NCBI RefSeq assembly: GCF_030406605.1
Contig: NZ_CP129104.1
Coordinates: forward strand, 2,741,830 to 2,805,829
Direction of reading: 5' to 3'
Origin: Curtobacterium sp. 458
Lineage (GTDB): Bacteria; Actinomycetota; Actinomycetes; Actinomycetales; Microbacteriaceae
Length of the DNA stretch: 64,000 bases
Made by a program: the position numbers and the translations under genes. The notes under the pieces are model-generated. The model ran no database searches. It saw nothing but the letters and a program-made list of their open reading frames with translations, and had not been told where the DNA came from. Every line of letters starts with the position of its first letter. Position 1 is the stretch's first letter. This document shows, piece after piece, positions 1 to 9,507 of the stretch.

Positions 1-803
1 CCCTCGAGGACCTCGGCTGGTACGTGGTCGACAACCTGCCGACGCAGATGCTCGCCCCGCTCACCGAGCTGGCCGACCGCGCCGGTGAGAAGATCCCGAA
101 GATCGCGACCGTGGTCGACGTCCGCGGCGGGCGTTTCTTCACCGATCCGGAGCAAGCGGTCGAGCAGGTCCGCTCGACGACGTCCGCCCGGGTCCGCGTG
201 CTCTTCCTCGAGGCGACCGACGCGGTCCTCGTGCGGCGCTTCGAACAGGTCCGTCGACCGCACCCGCTGCAGGGCGACGGCACCCTGCTCGACGGCATCG
301 GTCGCGAGCGCTCCCGGCTGTCCGGGCTGCGCGAGGCGTCGGACATGATCATCGACACCTCGGACCTCAACATCCACCAGCTGGCGAACACCGTCACCGA
401 GAAGTTCGCCGACGACCACTTCGTCGGCGTCCAGGTGACCCTCATGAGCTTCGGCTTCAAGTACGGGCTGCCCGCCGACGCCGACATGGTGGCCGACGTG
501 CGCTTCCTGCCGAATCCCTACTGGGTGCCGGAACTCCGCGCCCACACCGGCCTCGATGCCCCCGTCTCGGACTACGTCCTGGCCCAGCCCGGAGCCCGTC
601 CGTTCGTCGAGCGCTACGCCGACGTCCTGGAGCCGGTCTTCGAGGGGTACCAGCGGGAGAACAAAAGACACGCTACGATCGCCATCGGCTGTACCGGCGG
701 GAAGCACCGTTCGGTCGCCATCGTCGCCGAGCTGGCGAGTCTCCTCCGCGGGATGCCCAGCGTCGCCGTGCGTGTGAAGAACCGAGATCTCGGCCGGGAG
801 TGA
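1..803 (+). CDS. rapZ: RapZ-family nucleotide-binding protein (5' end outside window)
   Basis: C-terminal 267 or so residues of a RapZ/YvcJ protein; the reading frame is already open at base 3, so the Walker A loop at the N-terminus lies before the window. The C-terminal domain is complete, with the family motif GCTGGKHRSV near the end (about base 687 onward) and the phrase MSFGFKYGLP near base 443. Family members bind ATP/GTP; in enterobacteria RapZ tunes glucosamine-6-phosphate synthase RNA through RNase E, but the actinobacterial role is less clear. It lies 75 bases upstream of whiA, as in other actinobacteria, but without the usual YvcK/CofD-like gene between them. Family assignment is secure; function in this organism is inferred. 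Confidence 0.93.
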   Translation, partial: LEDLGWYVVDNLPTQMLAPLTELADRAGEKIPKIATVVDVRGGRFFTDPEQAVEQVRSTTSARVRVLFLEATDAVLVRRFEQVRRPHPLQGDGTLLDGIGRERSRLSGLREASDMIIDTSDLNIHQLANTVTEKFADDHFVGVQVTLMSFGFKYGLPADADMVADVRFLPNPYWVPELRAHTGLDAPVSDYVLAQPGARPFVERYADVLEPVFEGYQRENKRHATIAIGCTGGKHRSVAIVAELASLLRGMPSVAVRVKNRDLGRE

Positions 804-878
804 CCGTCCCTCCGGCTGCTCCCCACGCGTGTGACGCCGGACCGCGGACCCCACCGAGAAAACGTTAGGAATGATGCT

Positions 879-1859
879 GTGCCGTTGACTGCCGAGGTCA
901 AGGACGAACTGGCGAGGGTCGTCGTGAACCGCAACACGGTCCGCGCCGCCGAACTCGCGACCATCCTGCGGTTCGCGGGTGGTCTGCACGTCATCTCGGG
1001 CAGGATCGCGGTCGAGGTCGAACTCGACACCCGCATCATCGTGCACCGGGTGCGCAAGGACCTCGCGGAGCTCTACGGTGTCCGCTCCGAGGCGAGCGTC
1101 GGATCGTCCGCGTCGTCCCGTCGTGGCGCGCGCTACCTGGTCCGGGTGCTCGAGGCGGGGGAGACCCTCGCGCGCCAGACCGGCCTCATGGACGCCCGCC
1201 GCCGGCCGGTCCGTGGCCTGCCGAACCGCCTCACCACGGGCAACCGCGAGGACCTCGCCGCCATCTGGCGCGGCGCGTTCCTGGCGTCCGGCACGCTGAC
1301 CGACCCGGGTCGCGCCGCCGCCCTCGAGGTCACCTGCCCGGGCAACGAGGCCGCGATGGCGCTCGTCGGGGCAGCGTCGCGTCTCGGCATCGCCGCGAAG
1401 GGCCGCGAGGTCCGCGGCGTCCACCGCGTGGTCATCCGCGACGGCGAGGCCATCGGTCAGATGCTCACCGTCATGGGCGCCGCCCGCACGACCGCCGAGT
1501 GGGAGGAGATGCGTCAGCGCCGCGAGGTCCGCGCCACCGCCAACCGACTCGTCAACTTCGACGACGCCAACCTCCGCCGCTCCGCGCAGGCCGCGGTCGC
1601 CGCCTGCGCCCGGGTCGAGCGTGCGCTCGAGATCCTCGGCGACGAGGTGCCCGACCACCTCCAGTACGCCGGCTCCCTGCGGCTGCAGCACCGCGACGCA
1701 TCGCTCGACGAGCTCGGTCAGCACGCCGAGCCGCCGATGACGAAGGACGCGATCGCCGGTCGCATCCGCCGCCTGCTCGCCATGGCCGACAAGAAGGCGT
1801 CCGACCTCGGTATCCCGGGCACCGAGGCGAGCGTCCCGGAGGAGCTCGAAGGCGCGTGA
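879..1859 (+). CDS. whiA: DNA-binding protein WhiA
   Basis: About 326 residues. N-terminal LAGLIDADG-endonuclease-like fold (without nuclease function in this family) and a C-terminal helix-turn-helix near residues 270-315 ([20 protein letters not shown]). WhiA is a conserved regulator that works with WhiB in Streptomyces sporulation septation; in non-sporulating actinobacteria it is linked to cell division. I chose GTG 879, giving [11 protein letters not shown], because WhiA proteins begin this way and a TTAGGA element lies about 10 bases upstream; the in-frame GTG at 831 would add 16 atypical residues, and the ATGATG at 871 is out of frame. The stop codon is also the first base triplet of a 23-bp tandem repeat. 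Confidence 0.95.
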   Translation: MPLTAEVKDELARVVVNRNTVRAAELATILRFAGGLHVISGRIAVEVELDTRIIVHRVRKDLAELYGVRSEASVGSSASSRRGARYLVRVLEAGETLARQTGLMDARRRPVRGLPNRLTTGNREDLAAIWRGAFLASGTLTDPGRAAALEVTCPGNEAAMALVGAASRLGIAAKGREVRGVHRVVIRDGEAIGQMLTVMGAARTTAEWEEMRQRREVRATANRLVNFDDANLRRSAQAAVAACARVERALEILGDEVPDHLQYAGSLRLQHRDASLDELGQHAEPPMTKDAIAGRIRRLLAMADKKASDLGIPGTEASVPEELEGA

Positions 1860-1925
1860 TCGCGGTCGTCCCGACCACGTGACCGCGGTCGTCCAGACCA
1901 CGTGATCGCGGTCGTCCAGACCACC
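1857..1925. repeat. 23-bp tandem repeat, three copies, overlapping the whiA stop
   Basis: Copies at 1857-1879, 1880-1902 and 1903-1925. Each starts TGA(T/C)CGCGGTCGTCC and ends GACCAC(G/C); they differ at only two or three positions. The first TGA is the whiA stop codon. A palindromic hairpin follows directly. Confidence 0.9.
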
Positions 1926-1926
1926 T

Positions 1927-1966
1927 GACGGGAGGCGCGGTGCCAGCTGGCACCGCGCCTCCCGTC
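1927..1966. repeat. GGGAGGC palindromic element, loop-free 40 bp, after whiA
   Basis: A perfect inverted repeat: 20-base arms 1927-1946 and 1947-1966 with no spacer, centred on CCAG|CTGG and carrying GGGAGGCGCGG on the left arm. It is the cleanest copy of a family repeated through the window at gene ends (6080, 12267, 16041, 16174, 21798, 24452, 52773, 54765, 58971). Its place after whiA suggests a terminator, but there is no T-tract, so any intrinsic terminator activity is inferred. Confidence 0.85.
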
Positions 1967-3167
<1,201 letters not shown>

Positions 3168-3170
3168 GCC

Positions 3171-4388
3171 ATGGCGCTCCGAACTCTCGGCGACCTCGGC
3201 GACCTCGCCGGCAAGCGCGTCGTCGTCCGGTGTGACCTGAACGTCCCGCTCAAGGACGGCACGATCACCGACGACGGCCGCGTCCGCGCGTCGCTCGACA
3301 CGCTGAACACGCTCGTCAACGCCGGCGCGCGCGTCATCGTGATCTCCCACCTCGGGCGGCCCGACGGGTCGCCGGCTCCGGAGTACTCGCTCGCCCCCGT
3401 GGCGCAGCGGCTCTCCGAGCTCCTGGGGAAGGAGGTCACCTTCGTCGGCGAGACCGTCGGCGACGAGGCCACCGCGGCCGCCGCGGAGCTCGGTGACGGC
3501 GACGTCCTGCTGCTCGAGAACCTCCGCTTCAACCCGGAGGAGACCTCGAAGGACGCCGACGAGCGCAAGGGCTTCGCCGAGCGGATCGCCGCGTTGGGCG
3601 ACGCGTTCGTGTCGGACGGCTTCGGTGTCGTGCACCGCAAGCAGGCCTCGGTGTACGAACTGGCCTCGGCGCTGCCGTCGGCCGCGGGTTCGCTCATCGA
3701 GACCGAGCTGACGGTCCTCGAGCGCCTCACATCGAAGCCCGAGCGCCCGTACACGGTCGTGCTCGGCGGTTCGAAGGTGAGCGACAAGCTCGGGGTCATC
3801 GACCACCTCCTGCCGCAGGTCGACACGCTCTGCATCGGTGGCGGCATGCTCTTCACGTTCCTCGCGGCCCAGGGCCACGGGGTCGCGAAGTCGCTGCTCG
3901 AGGCGGACCAGCTCGACACCGTCCGCGGGTACCTCTCGCGGGCGCAGGAGCTCGGCGTCACGATCGACCTGCCGACCGACGTCGTCGTGGCCTCCGGGTT
4001 CGCGGCCGACGCCTCCCACGAGACCGTCGCGGCCGACGCGATCGAGTCGTCGTCGTTCGGCACGGACGGCATCGGGCTCGACATCGGCCCCGAGACCGCG
4101 TCGCGCTTCGCCGCGGCGGTGTCCGGATCGAAGACGGTGTTCTGGAACGGGCCGATGGGCGTGTTCGAGTTCCCGGCGTTCGCGGCCGGCACCAAGACCG
4201 TCGCGCAGGCGCTCACCGAGGTCGACGGCCTCGGGGTCGTCGGTGGCGGCGACTCCGCGGCGGCCGTCCGGTCGCTCGGGTTCTCGGACGACCAGTTCGG
4301 GCACATCTCGACCGGTGGCGGTGCGAGCCTCGAGTTCCTCGAGGGCAAGTCGCTGCCCGGTCTCGAAGCACTGGGGTGGTCGCGATGA
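3171..4388 (+). CDS. pgk: phosphoglycerate kinase
   Basis: 405 residues. Transfers phosphate from 1,3-bisphosphoglycerate to ADP. N-terminal substrate domain opens with [13 protein letters not shown] and continues with ISHLGRP; the C-terminal nucleotide domain carries [20 protein letters not shown] and the GGGDSAAAV loop. The actinobacterial variant [13 protein letters not shown] replaces the more common DAFG.AHR sequence and is normal for the group. ATG 3171 follows the gapA stop by three bases. The stop overlaps the tpiA start (ATGA), giving translational coupling. Confidence 0.98.
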   Translation: MALRTLGDLGDLAGKRVVVRCDLNVPLKDGTITDDGRVRASLDTLNTLVNAGARVIVISHLGRPDGSPAPEYSLAPVAQRLSELLGKEVTFVGETVGDEATAAAAELGDGDVLLLENLRFNPEETSKDADERKGFAERIAALGDAFVSDGFGVVHRKQASVYELASALPSAAGSLIETELTVLERLTSKPERPYTVVLGGSKVSDKLGVIDHLLPQVDTLCIGGGMLFTFLAAQGHGVAKSLLEADQLDTVRGYLSRAQELGVTIDLPTDVVVASGFAADASHETVAADAIESSSFGTDGIGLDIGPETASRFAAAVSGSKTVFWNGPMGVFEFPAFAAGTKTVAQALTEVDGLGVVGGGDSAAAVRSLGFSDDQFGHISTGGGASLEFLEGKSLPGLEALGWSR

Positions 4389-5164
4389 GCCGTACACCGC
4401 TGATCGCCGGGAACTGGAAGATGAACCTGGACCACCTCCAGGCCATCGCCACCGTGCAGAAGCTCGCGTGGACGCTGAAGGACGCCCGCCACGACCACGA
4501 CGACGTCGAGGTCGCGGTGTTCCCGCCCTTCACCGACCTCCGCAGCGTGCAGACGCTCATCTCGGCGGACAAGCTGCCGATCCGCTTCGGTGCGCAGGAC
4601 CTCTCGCAGTACGACTCCGGTGCCTACACCGGTGACGTCTCGGGAGCGTTCCTCGCCGCCCTGGACGCGCAGTACGTCATCGTCGGCCACTCCGAGCGGC
4701 GGACGATGCACGGCGAGACCGACGAGGTCGTGGCGGCCAAGACCGCCGCGGCGGTCAAGCACGGACTCGTGCCGGTCGTGTGCGTCGGCGAGACCGGTGA
4801 GCAGCGCGAGGAGCGCGGCGCCGGTGTCGTCGCGGTCGAGCAGCTGCAGGTCGTCCTCGACGCGGTGCAGCCCGCGGAGATCGTCGTCGCGTACGAGCCG
4901 GTCTGGGCCATCGGCTCCGGCCAGGCAGCCACCGCCGACCAGGCCCAGGAGGAGTGCGCGGCGATCCGTCGCGGCATCGCCGCGGCCTGGGGGGACGAGG
5001 CCGCTGCGGCGACCCGTGTCCTCTACGGCGGCTCGGTGAAGTCCGGCAACATCGCCGGCTTCCTCCGCGAGCCCGACGTCGACGGCGCGCTCGTCGGCGG
5101 AGCCTCGCTCGACGTGCAGGAGTTCGCGGCGATCGCGCGCTTCCGCCAGCACGTCGGACTCTGA
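4385..5164 (+). CDS. tpiA: triosephosphate isomerase
   Basis: 259 residues, TIM barrel interconverting dihydroxyacetone phosphate and glyceraldehyde-3-phosphate. Visible landmarks: GNWKMN with the catalytic lysine near residue 12, the catalytic histidine in VGHSERR near residue 100, the catalytic glutamate in [11 protein letters not shown] near residue 173, and the phosphate-binding [12 protein letters not shown] 4385 is preferred over the in-frame GTG 4376 because it overlaps the pgk stop by four bases and gives the usual short N-terminus. Confidence 0.98.
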   Translation: MSRTPLIAGNWKMNLDHLQAIATVQKLAWTLKDARHDHDDVEVAVFPPFTDLRSVQTLISADKLPIRFGAQDLSQYDSGAYTGDVSGAFLAALDAQYVIVGHSERRTMHGETDEVVAAKTAAAVKHGLVPVVCVGETGEQREERGAGVVAVEQLQVVLDAVQPAEIVVAYEPVWAIGSGQAATADQAQEECAAIRRGIAAAWGDEAAAATRVLYGGSVKSGNIAGFLREPDVDGALVGGASLDVQEFAAIARFRQHVGL

Positions 5165-5173
5165 TCCACCCGG

Positions 5174-5203
5174 ACAGGCCGGTCGCTCGCGCGGCCGGCC
5201 TGT
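5174..5203 (+). terminator. hairpin after tpiA
   Basis: Arms ACAGGCCGGTCGC (5174-5186) and GCGGCCGGCCTGT (5191-5203), loop TCGC, one G-T wobble. It separates the glycolytic genes from a new promoter for secG. Confidence 0.75.
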
Positions 5204-5245
5204 TCCATGCCCGGCCCGTCGTGCCCGGGGGCGACGCGTCCTCGG

Positions 5246-5251
5246 TATACT
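5246..5251 (+). promoter_or_regulatory. likely -10 box for secG-rbpA
   Basis: TATACT in the context CTCGGTATACTCG, the best -10 match in this part of the window, 31 bases before the secG start. GAAAGG near 5270 is the ribosome binding site. No convincing -35 box is visible. Confidence 0.6.
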
Positions 5252-5281
5252 CGTACGGCTGACTGACACGAAAGGTACGTC

Positions 5282-5533
5282 GTGGCGATTCTCTCCGTCG
5301 TGCTGCAGGTCCTGCTCGCGATCACGAGCCTCCTGCTCACGCTCCTCATCCTGCTGCACAAGGGCCGCGGTGGCGGCCTCTCCGACATGTTCGGCGGCGG
5401 CGTGACGAGCAACCTCGGGGCGTCCGGCGTCGCCGAGCGCAACCTCAACCGCATCACGGTGATCCTCGGTCTGGTCTGGATCATCTCGATCATCGTGCTC
5501 GGTCTCATCAACAAGTTCACGACGGGGAGCTGA
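5282..5533 (+). CDS. secG: preprotein translocase subunit SecG
   Basis: 83 residues, two membrane helices (about residues 2-22 and 54-75) around a glycine-rich cytoplasmic loop containing KGRGGGLSDMFGGG, the SecG signature. Partner of SecY and SecE in the membrane translocon. GTG 5282 is preceded by GAAAGG. Only three bases separate it from rbpA, so the two are co-transcribed from the 5246 promoter. Confidence 0.95.
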   Translation: MAILSVVLQVLLAITSLLLTLLILLHKGRGGGLSDMFGGGVTSNLGASGVAERNLNRITVILGLVWIISIIVLGLINKFTTGS

Positions 5534-5536
5534 CAC

Positions 5537-5899
5537 ATGGCATCAGGAGGCAGCGCCATCCGCGGATCGCGCGTGGGCGCGGGGCCGATGGGCGAGCAGG
5601 ACCGCGGGGTCCAGGCCGAGCGCGTCGCGATCTCGTACTGGGACGCGCTGGGCAACGAGGTCGTGCGGTACTTCGCCGCTGGCCTGCCCGACGAGGAGAT
5701 CCCCGAGACGGTCGACTCGCCGTCCACCGGTCTGCCGGCTGGTCGTGACAAGGAGAACCCGCCGCAGGTCGCGAAGACCGAGCCGTACAAGACGCACCTC
5801 GCCTACGTGAAGGAGCGCCGCACCGAGGAAGAGGCGGCGCAGCTCCTCGAGGACGCGCTCCAGCAGCTCCGGGAGCGTCGCGGCACCGCCTCGAAGTAG
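5537..5899 (+). CDS. rbpA: RNA polymerase-binding protein RbpA
   Basis: 120 residues; starts MASGGSAIRGSRVGAGPMGE, the conserved RbpA tail, followed by the core domain and the C-terminal sigma-interacting segment. RbpA is an actinobacteria-specific transcription factor that binds RNA polymerase with group I/II sigma factors and stabilises open complexes. The cysteines of the zinc-binding form seen in some homologues are absent here. It is followed by a strong hairpin. Confidence 0.95.
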   Translation: MASGGSAIRGSRVGAGPMGEQDRGVQAERVAISYWDALGNEVVRYFAAGLPDEEIPETVDSPSTGLPAGRDKENPPQVAKTEPYKTHLAYVKERRTEEEAAQLLEDALQQLRERRGTASK

Positions 5900-5916
5900 G
5901 CCACACGCACGTCTGT

Positions 5917-5947
5917 AGGCCCTCGTACCGATCCGGTACGAGGGCCT
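5917..5947 (+). terminator. intrinsic-type terminator after rbpA
   Basis: Fourteen-base perfect arms AGGCCCTCGTACCG (5917-5930) and its complement (5934-5947), three-base loop ATC, followed by TTCGTGTGTT. Confidence 0.85.
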
Positions 5948-6079
5948 TCGTGTGTTGCGGTTCGCGGTGGGCGCCTCGGCAGGTCGCAACACCCCGTCGG
6001 AACGCAGTGGGCTGGTCGTGGATCGTCGCTCACGTCGCCTCGCAGCGACGATTCGTGACCGTCCGACGCGCCCACACGG

Positions 6080-6123
6080 CGGACGGGAGGCGCGGTGCCA
6101 GCCGGCACCGCGCCTCCCGTCCG
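6080..6123. repeat. GGGAGGC palindromic element between rbpA and pgl
   Basis: Twenty-base arms (6080-6099 and 6104-6123) around loop AGCC; the right arm is GGCACCGCGCCTCCCGTCCG. It ends 15 bases before the stop of the convergent pgl gene, so it could terminate transcription from both sides. The 5948-6079 stretch before it holds only GC-rich sequence with short inverted fragments. Confidence 0.85.
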
Positions 6124-6137
6124 TCAGGGGGTCGCGT

Positions 6138-6908
6138 CTAGTACGTCGACGCGATGAGGTTCTCGGGGACGTCACGTGCGGCGTCCTGGTCCACGAAGAA
6201 CACGGTGCGCTTGCGGCCCTGCACGCCACCCACGGGGACCTCGTCCACGGCGGCGCCGGCCAGGGCGAGCCCGAGCACGGACGCCTTCTCGGCACCCGAC
6301 AGGATGACCCACACCCGCTGCGACGCATTGATGACCGGGAAGGTCAGCGTGAGGCGTTGCGACGGCGGCTTGGGGGAGTCGTCGACCGGGAGCACGGCGC
6401 GGTCGGTGACGGCGAGCTGCGGGAACTCGGGGAACAGCGACGCGGTGTGACCGTCGGGGCCGACACCGAGCAGCGCGATGTCGAACCGGGGCGCGACGGC
6501 ACCCTCGGGAGCGGCGTCCTGCAGTTCACGCTCGTACTGGAGCGCGGCGTCGTCGATCGAGAGCCCGGCGTCCGACGTCGCGATCCGGTGGATGTTCGCC
6601 TCGGGGATGTCGACGTGGTCGAAGAAGTCTGCCTTCGTGCCGGTGTCGTTGCGGTCTGCGTCACCCGCGGGCACCCAGCGCTCGTCCACCCACCACACGT
6701 GCACCTTCGACCAGTCCACGCTCTCGCGCGCCTGCGACTGGCCGATCGCCGCGAGGACGAGCGTGGACACGGAGCCGCCGCTGATGGCGATGTCCGCGCG
6801 CTCCTGCTCGTCGAGCACGTCGATGATCTTCGTGATGAAGCGTGCGGCGACCGACGCGCCGAGGGCCTGCTTGTCGGGGTGTACGAGCACCCGTCGTTCG
6901 TTGGTCAC
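6138..6908 (-). CDS. pgl: 6-phosphogluconolactonase
   Basis: 256 residues of the DevB/Pgl family related to NagB. Hydrolyses 6-phosphogluconolactone, the product of Zwf. Family motifs: AISGGSVSTL near residue 50, WVDERWVP near residue 79 and LGVGPDGHTASLFP near residue 155. GTG 6908 is preceded by GGGAG. It is the last gene of the pentose-phosphate cluster, 97 bases after opcA, with a hairpin between them that may lower its expression. Confidence 0.96.
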   Translation of the reverse strand: MTNERRVLVHPDKQALGASVAARFITKIIDVLDEQERADIAISGGSVSTLVLAAIGQSQARESVDWSKVHVWWVDERWVPAGDADRNDTGTKADFFDHVDIPEANIHRIATSDAGLSIDDAALQYERELQDAAPEGAVAPRFDIALLGVGPDGHTASLFPEFPQLAVTDRAVLPVDDSPKPPSQRLTLTFPVINASQRVWVILSGAEKASVLGLALAGAAVDEVPVGGVQGRKRTVFFVDQDAARDVPENLIASTY

Positions 6909-6959
6909 GTGACTCCCGTGTTCGAGGTCGGCGGCCCGGCGTGCGGACCGCCTTCGGTC

Positions 6960-6995
6960 CGACCGGTCCGCCCGCGGGTGCGGACGGACCGGTCG
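6960..6995. repeat. inverted repeat between opcA and pgl
   Basis: Arms CGACCGGTCCG (6960-6970) and CGGACCGGTCG (6985-6995) with a GC-rich 14-base loop. It lies in the 97-base gap between two same-strand genes and may act as an attenuator or processing site. Confidence 0.55.
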
Positions 6996-7005
6996 ATTGG
7001 GTGGC

Positions 7006-7950
7006 TCAGCCCGCGATGGACTCGCGCAGCTGGGGCACCCCGTGCTTGACGACGTCTCCGAAGAGGACGTCCGGGTCGAGTCTACGGAGTTCCTCGGCCA
7101 GGCAGTCGCGCAGGTTGCGGCGCGGCAGCGAGAGGTCGTGCGTCGGCTGACCGGGCATGGACAGCGTCGCGACGTCGACCAGGGAGCGCTCGAGCTCGAT
7201 CGCCCCGCTCTCGCGGACGAGCTTCACGCCGTGGATGCCGCTCGACCCGGTCGCACGCGGCGACGTGACGACGGACACCGGCACCTCGAGCTGCAGCTGC
7301 AGCCAGGCCGCGAGCAGGATCGTCGACGGACTGTCGAACGCACCGGAGACCTCGACGGCGGTGACCGGCTCGTACGGCGGCTGGTCGAGCGCCGCGGCGA
7401 GCTGGTTGCGCCAGAGGGTCAGGCGGGTCCACGCGAAGTCGGTGTCGCCGGGCACGTAGGACTCGCCGAGTGCCGCGATGGCCTCGTTCGGGTCCTTCTG
7501 CGCCGCGGCGTCCGTGATCCGACGCTGGGCGATGCGACCCAGGGCGGACTCGGACGGCTGCGACGGTGCGGCGTCGGGCCACCACGCGACCACGGGCGCA
7601 TCCGGCAGCAGGAGGCCCGTGACCAGGCTCTCCTCGTCGGTGGCCGTCTCGCCGTAGGCGCGGAGGACGATGACCTCGCTCGCGCCCGCGTCGCTCCCGA
7701 CGCGGATCTGCGCGTCGAGACGCCCGGGGGACTTCGTGTCGCCCTCGTTCTTCGAGACGATGATCACGCGCATCGGGTGCTCGCGGGACGCCTCGTTCGC
7801 CGCGTTGATCGCCTCTTCCTCGTGGCCGAGGGCCGTCGAGATGATCAGCGTGAGGACGCGGCCGAGCGCGACCGCACCGCCCTCCTCGCGGATGTGGACG
7901 AGCTTCTTCTGGATCTTCGAGACCGTGGTGTTCGGCATGTCGATCTTCAT
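7006..7950 (-). CDS. opcA: glucose-6-phosphate dehydrogenase assembly protein OpcA
   Basis: 314 residues. OpcA is required for activity of the neighbouring G6PDH in actinobacteria and cyanobacteria. It starts MKIDMPNTTVSKIQKKL and shows the family phrases GRVLTLII and WWPDAAP. ATG 7950 overlaps the zwf stop by four bases (ATGA), so it is translationally coupled to its partner enzyme. Upstream in-frame sequence is only the antisense reading of zwf codons. Confidence 0.95.
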   Translation of the reverse strand: MKIDMPNTTVSKIQKKLVHIREEGGAVALGRVLTLIISTALGHEEEAINAANEASREHPMRVIIVSKNEGDTKSPGRLDAQIRVGSDAGASEVIVLRAYGETATDEESLVTGLLLPDAPVVAWWPDAAPSQPSESALGRIAQRRITDAAAQKDPNEAIAALGESYVPGDTDFAWTRLTLWRNQLAAALDQPPYEPVTAVEVSGAFDSPSTILLAAWLQLQLEVPVSVVTSPRATGSSGIHGVKLVRESGAIELERSLVDVATLSMPGQPTHDLSLPRRNLRDCLAEELRRLDPDVLFGDVVKHGVPQLRESIAG

Positions 7951-9485
7951 GGACGCCTCCAGGTCCGGCCGTCGCGAGCGAGCAGGGCATCGGCGGACGC
8001 CGGACCCCACGTGCCGGGACGGTACTGCTCGGGCTGGCCCTGTCCGCGCCAGAACTCCTCGATCGGGTCGAGGATCTTCCAGGAGAGCTCGACCTCCTGG
8101 TGCCGTGGGAACAGGGGCGGGTCGCCGAGGAGCACGTCGAGGATGAGTCGTTCGTACGCCTCCGGAGACGCCTCGGTGAACGCGTGGCCGTAGCCGAAGT
8201 CCATCGTCACGTCGCGCACCTGGGTGCCGACGCCGGGGACCTTCGAGCCGAACCGGAGCGTCACGCCCTCGTCCGGCTGCACACGGATGACGAGCGCGTT
8301 CTGGCCGAGGGGCGACTGCGGGATGCCGAAGACGTCCTCGGGGACGCGCTTGAACACGATCGCGATCTCGGTGACGCGGCGGCCGAGGCGCTTGCCGGCG
8401 CGCAGGTAGAACGGGACGCCCTGCCAACGTCGGGTCGCGATGTCGAGCTTGATGGCCGCGTAGGTCTCGGTCGTGGACTCGGGGTTCATCCCCGCTTCCT
8501 CGAGGAACCCGAGGACCTTCTCGCCGCCCTGCCACCCGCCGGCGTACTGTCCCCGGGCCGTCGCCGTGGCGAGGTCCTCGGGCAGCCGCACCGCGGAGAG
8601 CACCTTCTCCTTCTCGGCGCGGAGGTCCGCCGCCTTGAACGAGACCGGTTCCTCCATCGCCGTGAGGGCGAGGAGCTGCAGCAGGTGGTTCTGGATGACG
8701 TCCCGCGCCGCACCGATGCCGTCGTAGTACGCGGCACGTCCGGCGACGCCGATGTCCTCGGCCATCGTGATCTGCACGTGGTCGACGTAGTTCGAGTTCC
8801 AGATCGGTTCGTACATCTGGTTCGCGAACCGGAGCGTCAGGAGGTTCTGGACGGTCTCCTTGCCGAGGTAGTGGTCGATGCGGAACACGTCGTCCGGAGC
8901 GAACACGCTCTCGACGATCGCGTTGAGCTCGCGCGCGGTCCGGAGGTCCGAACCGAACGGCTTCTCGACCACGACACGGCTCCACGAGCCGTCGCGCTTC
9001 TCGGTGAGGCCGGAGACCTTGAGCTGCTCGGTCACGACCGGGAACATCTTCGGCGGGATGGAGAGGTAGAACGCGTGGTTGCCGAGCGTGCCGCGCTGGG
9101 CGTCGAGCTCGTCGACGGTGCGCTTCAGCTCGGTGAACGCCTCCGGGTCGTCGAACGAGCCCTGCACGAAGCGGATGCCCTGTTCGAGCTGCTTCCAGAC
9201 GGCTTCGTCGAAGGGGGTGCGGGAGTGGTCCCGGACCGCGTCGTGCACCAGCTGGGAGAAGTCCTGGTCCTCCCAGTCGCGCCGGGCGAACCCGACGAGC
9301 GCGAACCCGGGCGGCAGCAGCCCCCGGTTCGCGAGGTCGTAGACCGCGGGCATCAGCTTCTTGCGCGACAGGTCACCCGTCACGCCGAAGATGATGAGGG
9401 TGCTGGGTCCCGCGATCCGGTTCAGACGTCGGTCGGTCGGCAACCGGAGCGGGTTGTGCTCCGGGGTGATCGCCACCGGTGACAT
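7947..9485 (-). CDS. zwf: glucose-6-phosphate 1-dehydrogenase
   Basis: 512 residues. Oxidises glucose-6-phosphate with NADP, the entry to the oxidative pentose phosphate pathway. N-terminal Rossmann motif FGVTGDLSRKKLMPA near residue 33; active-site motif FRIDHYLGKET near residue 200 with the catalytic histidine. Order pgi-zwf-opcA-pgl places all steps from fructose-6-phosphate to 6-phosphogluconate together. It starts 22 bases after the pgi stop. Confidence 0.98.
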   Translation of the reverse strand: MSPVAITPEHNPLRLPTDRRLNRIAGPSTLIIFGVTGDLSRKKLMPAVYDLANRGLLPPGFALVGFARRDWEDQDFSQLVHDAVRDHSRTPFDEAVWKQLEQGIRFVQGSFDDPEAFTELKRTVDELDAQRGTLGNHAFYLSIPPKMFPVVTEQLKVSGLTEKRDGSWSRVVVEKPFGSDLRTARELNAIVESVFAPDDVFRIDHYLGKETVQNLLTLRFANQMYEPIWNSNYVDHVQITMAEDIGVAGRAAYYDGIGAARDVIQNHLLQLLALTAMEEPVSFKAADLRAEKEKVLSAVRLPEDLATATARGQYAGGWQGGEKVLGFLEEAGMNPESTTETYAAIKLDIATRRWQGVPFYLRAGKRLGRRVTEIAIVFKRVPEDVFGIPQSPLGQNALVIRVQPDEGVTLRFGSKVPGVGTQVRDVTMDFGYGHAFTEASPEAYERLILDVLLGDPPLFPRHQEVELSWKILDPIEEFWRGQGQPEQYRPGTWGPASADALLARDGRTWRRP

Positions 9486-9507
9486 GAGTCGGTGAACTCC
9501 TTACGAG

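Noticed and set aside
871..876. ATGATG as whiA start
   Set aside because: Both are out of frame with whiA; GTG 879 fits family and spacing.
3600..3660. Altered phosphoglycerate kinase motif ([13 protein letters not shown])
   Set aside because: This variant is usual in actinobacterial Pgk and does not mean loss of function.
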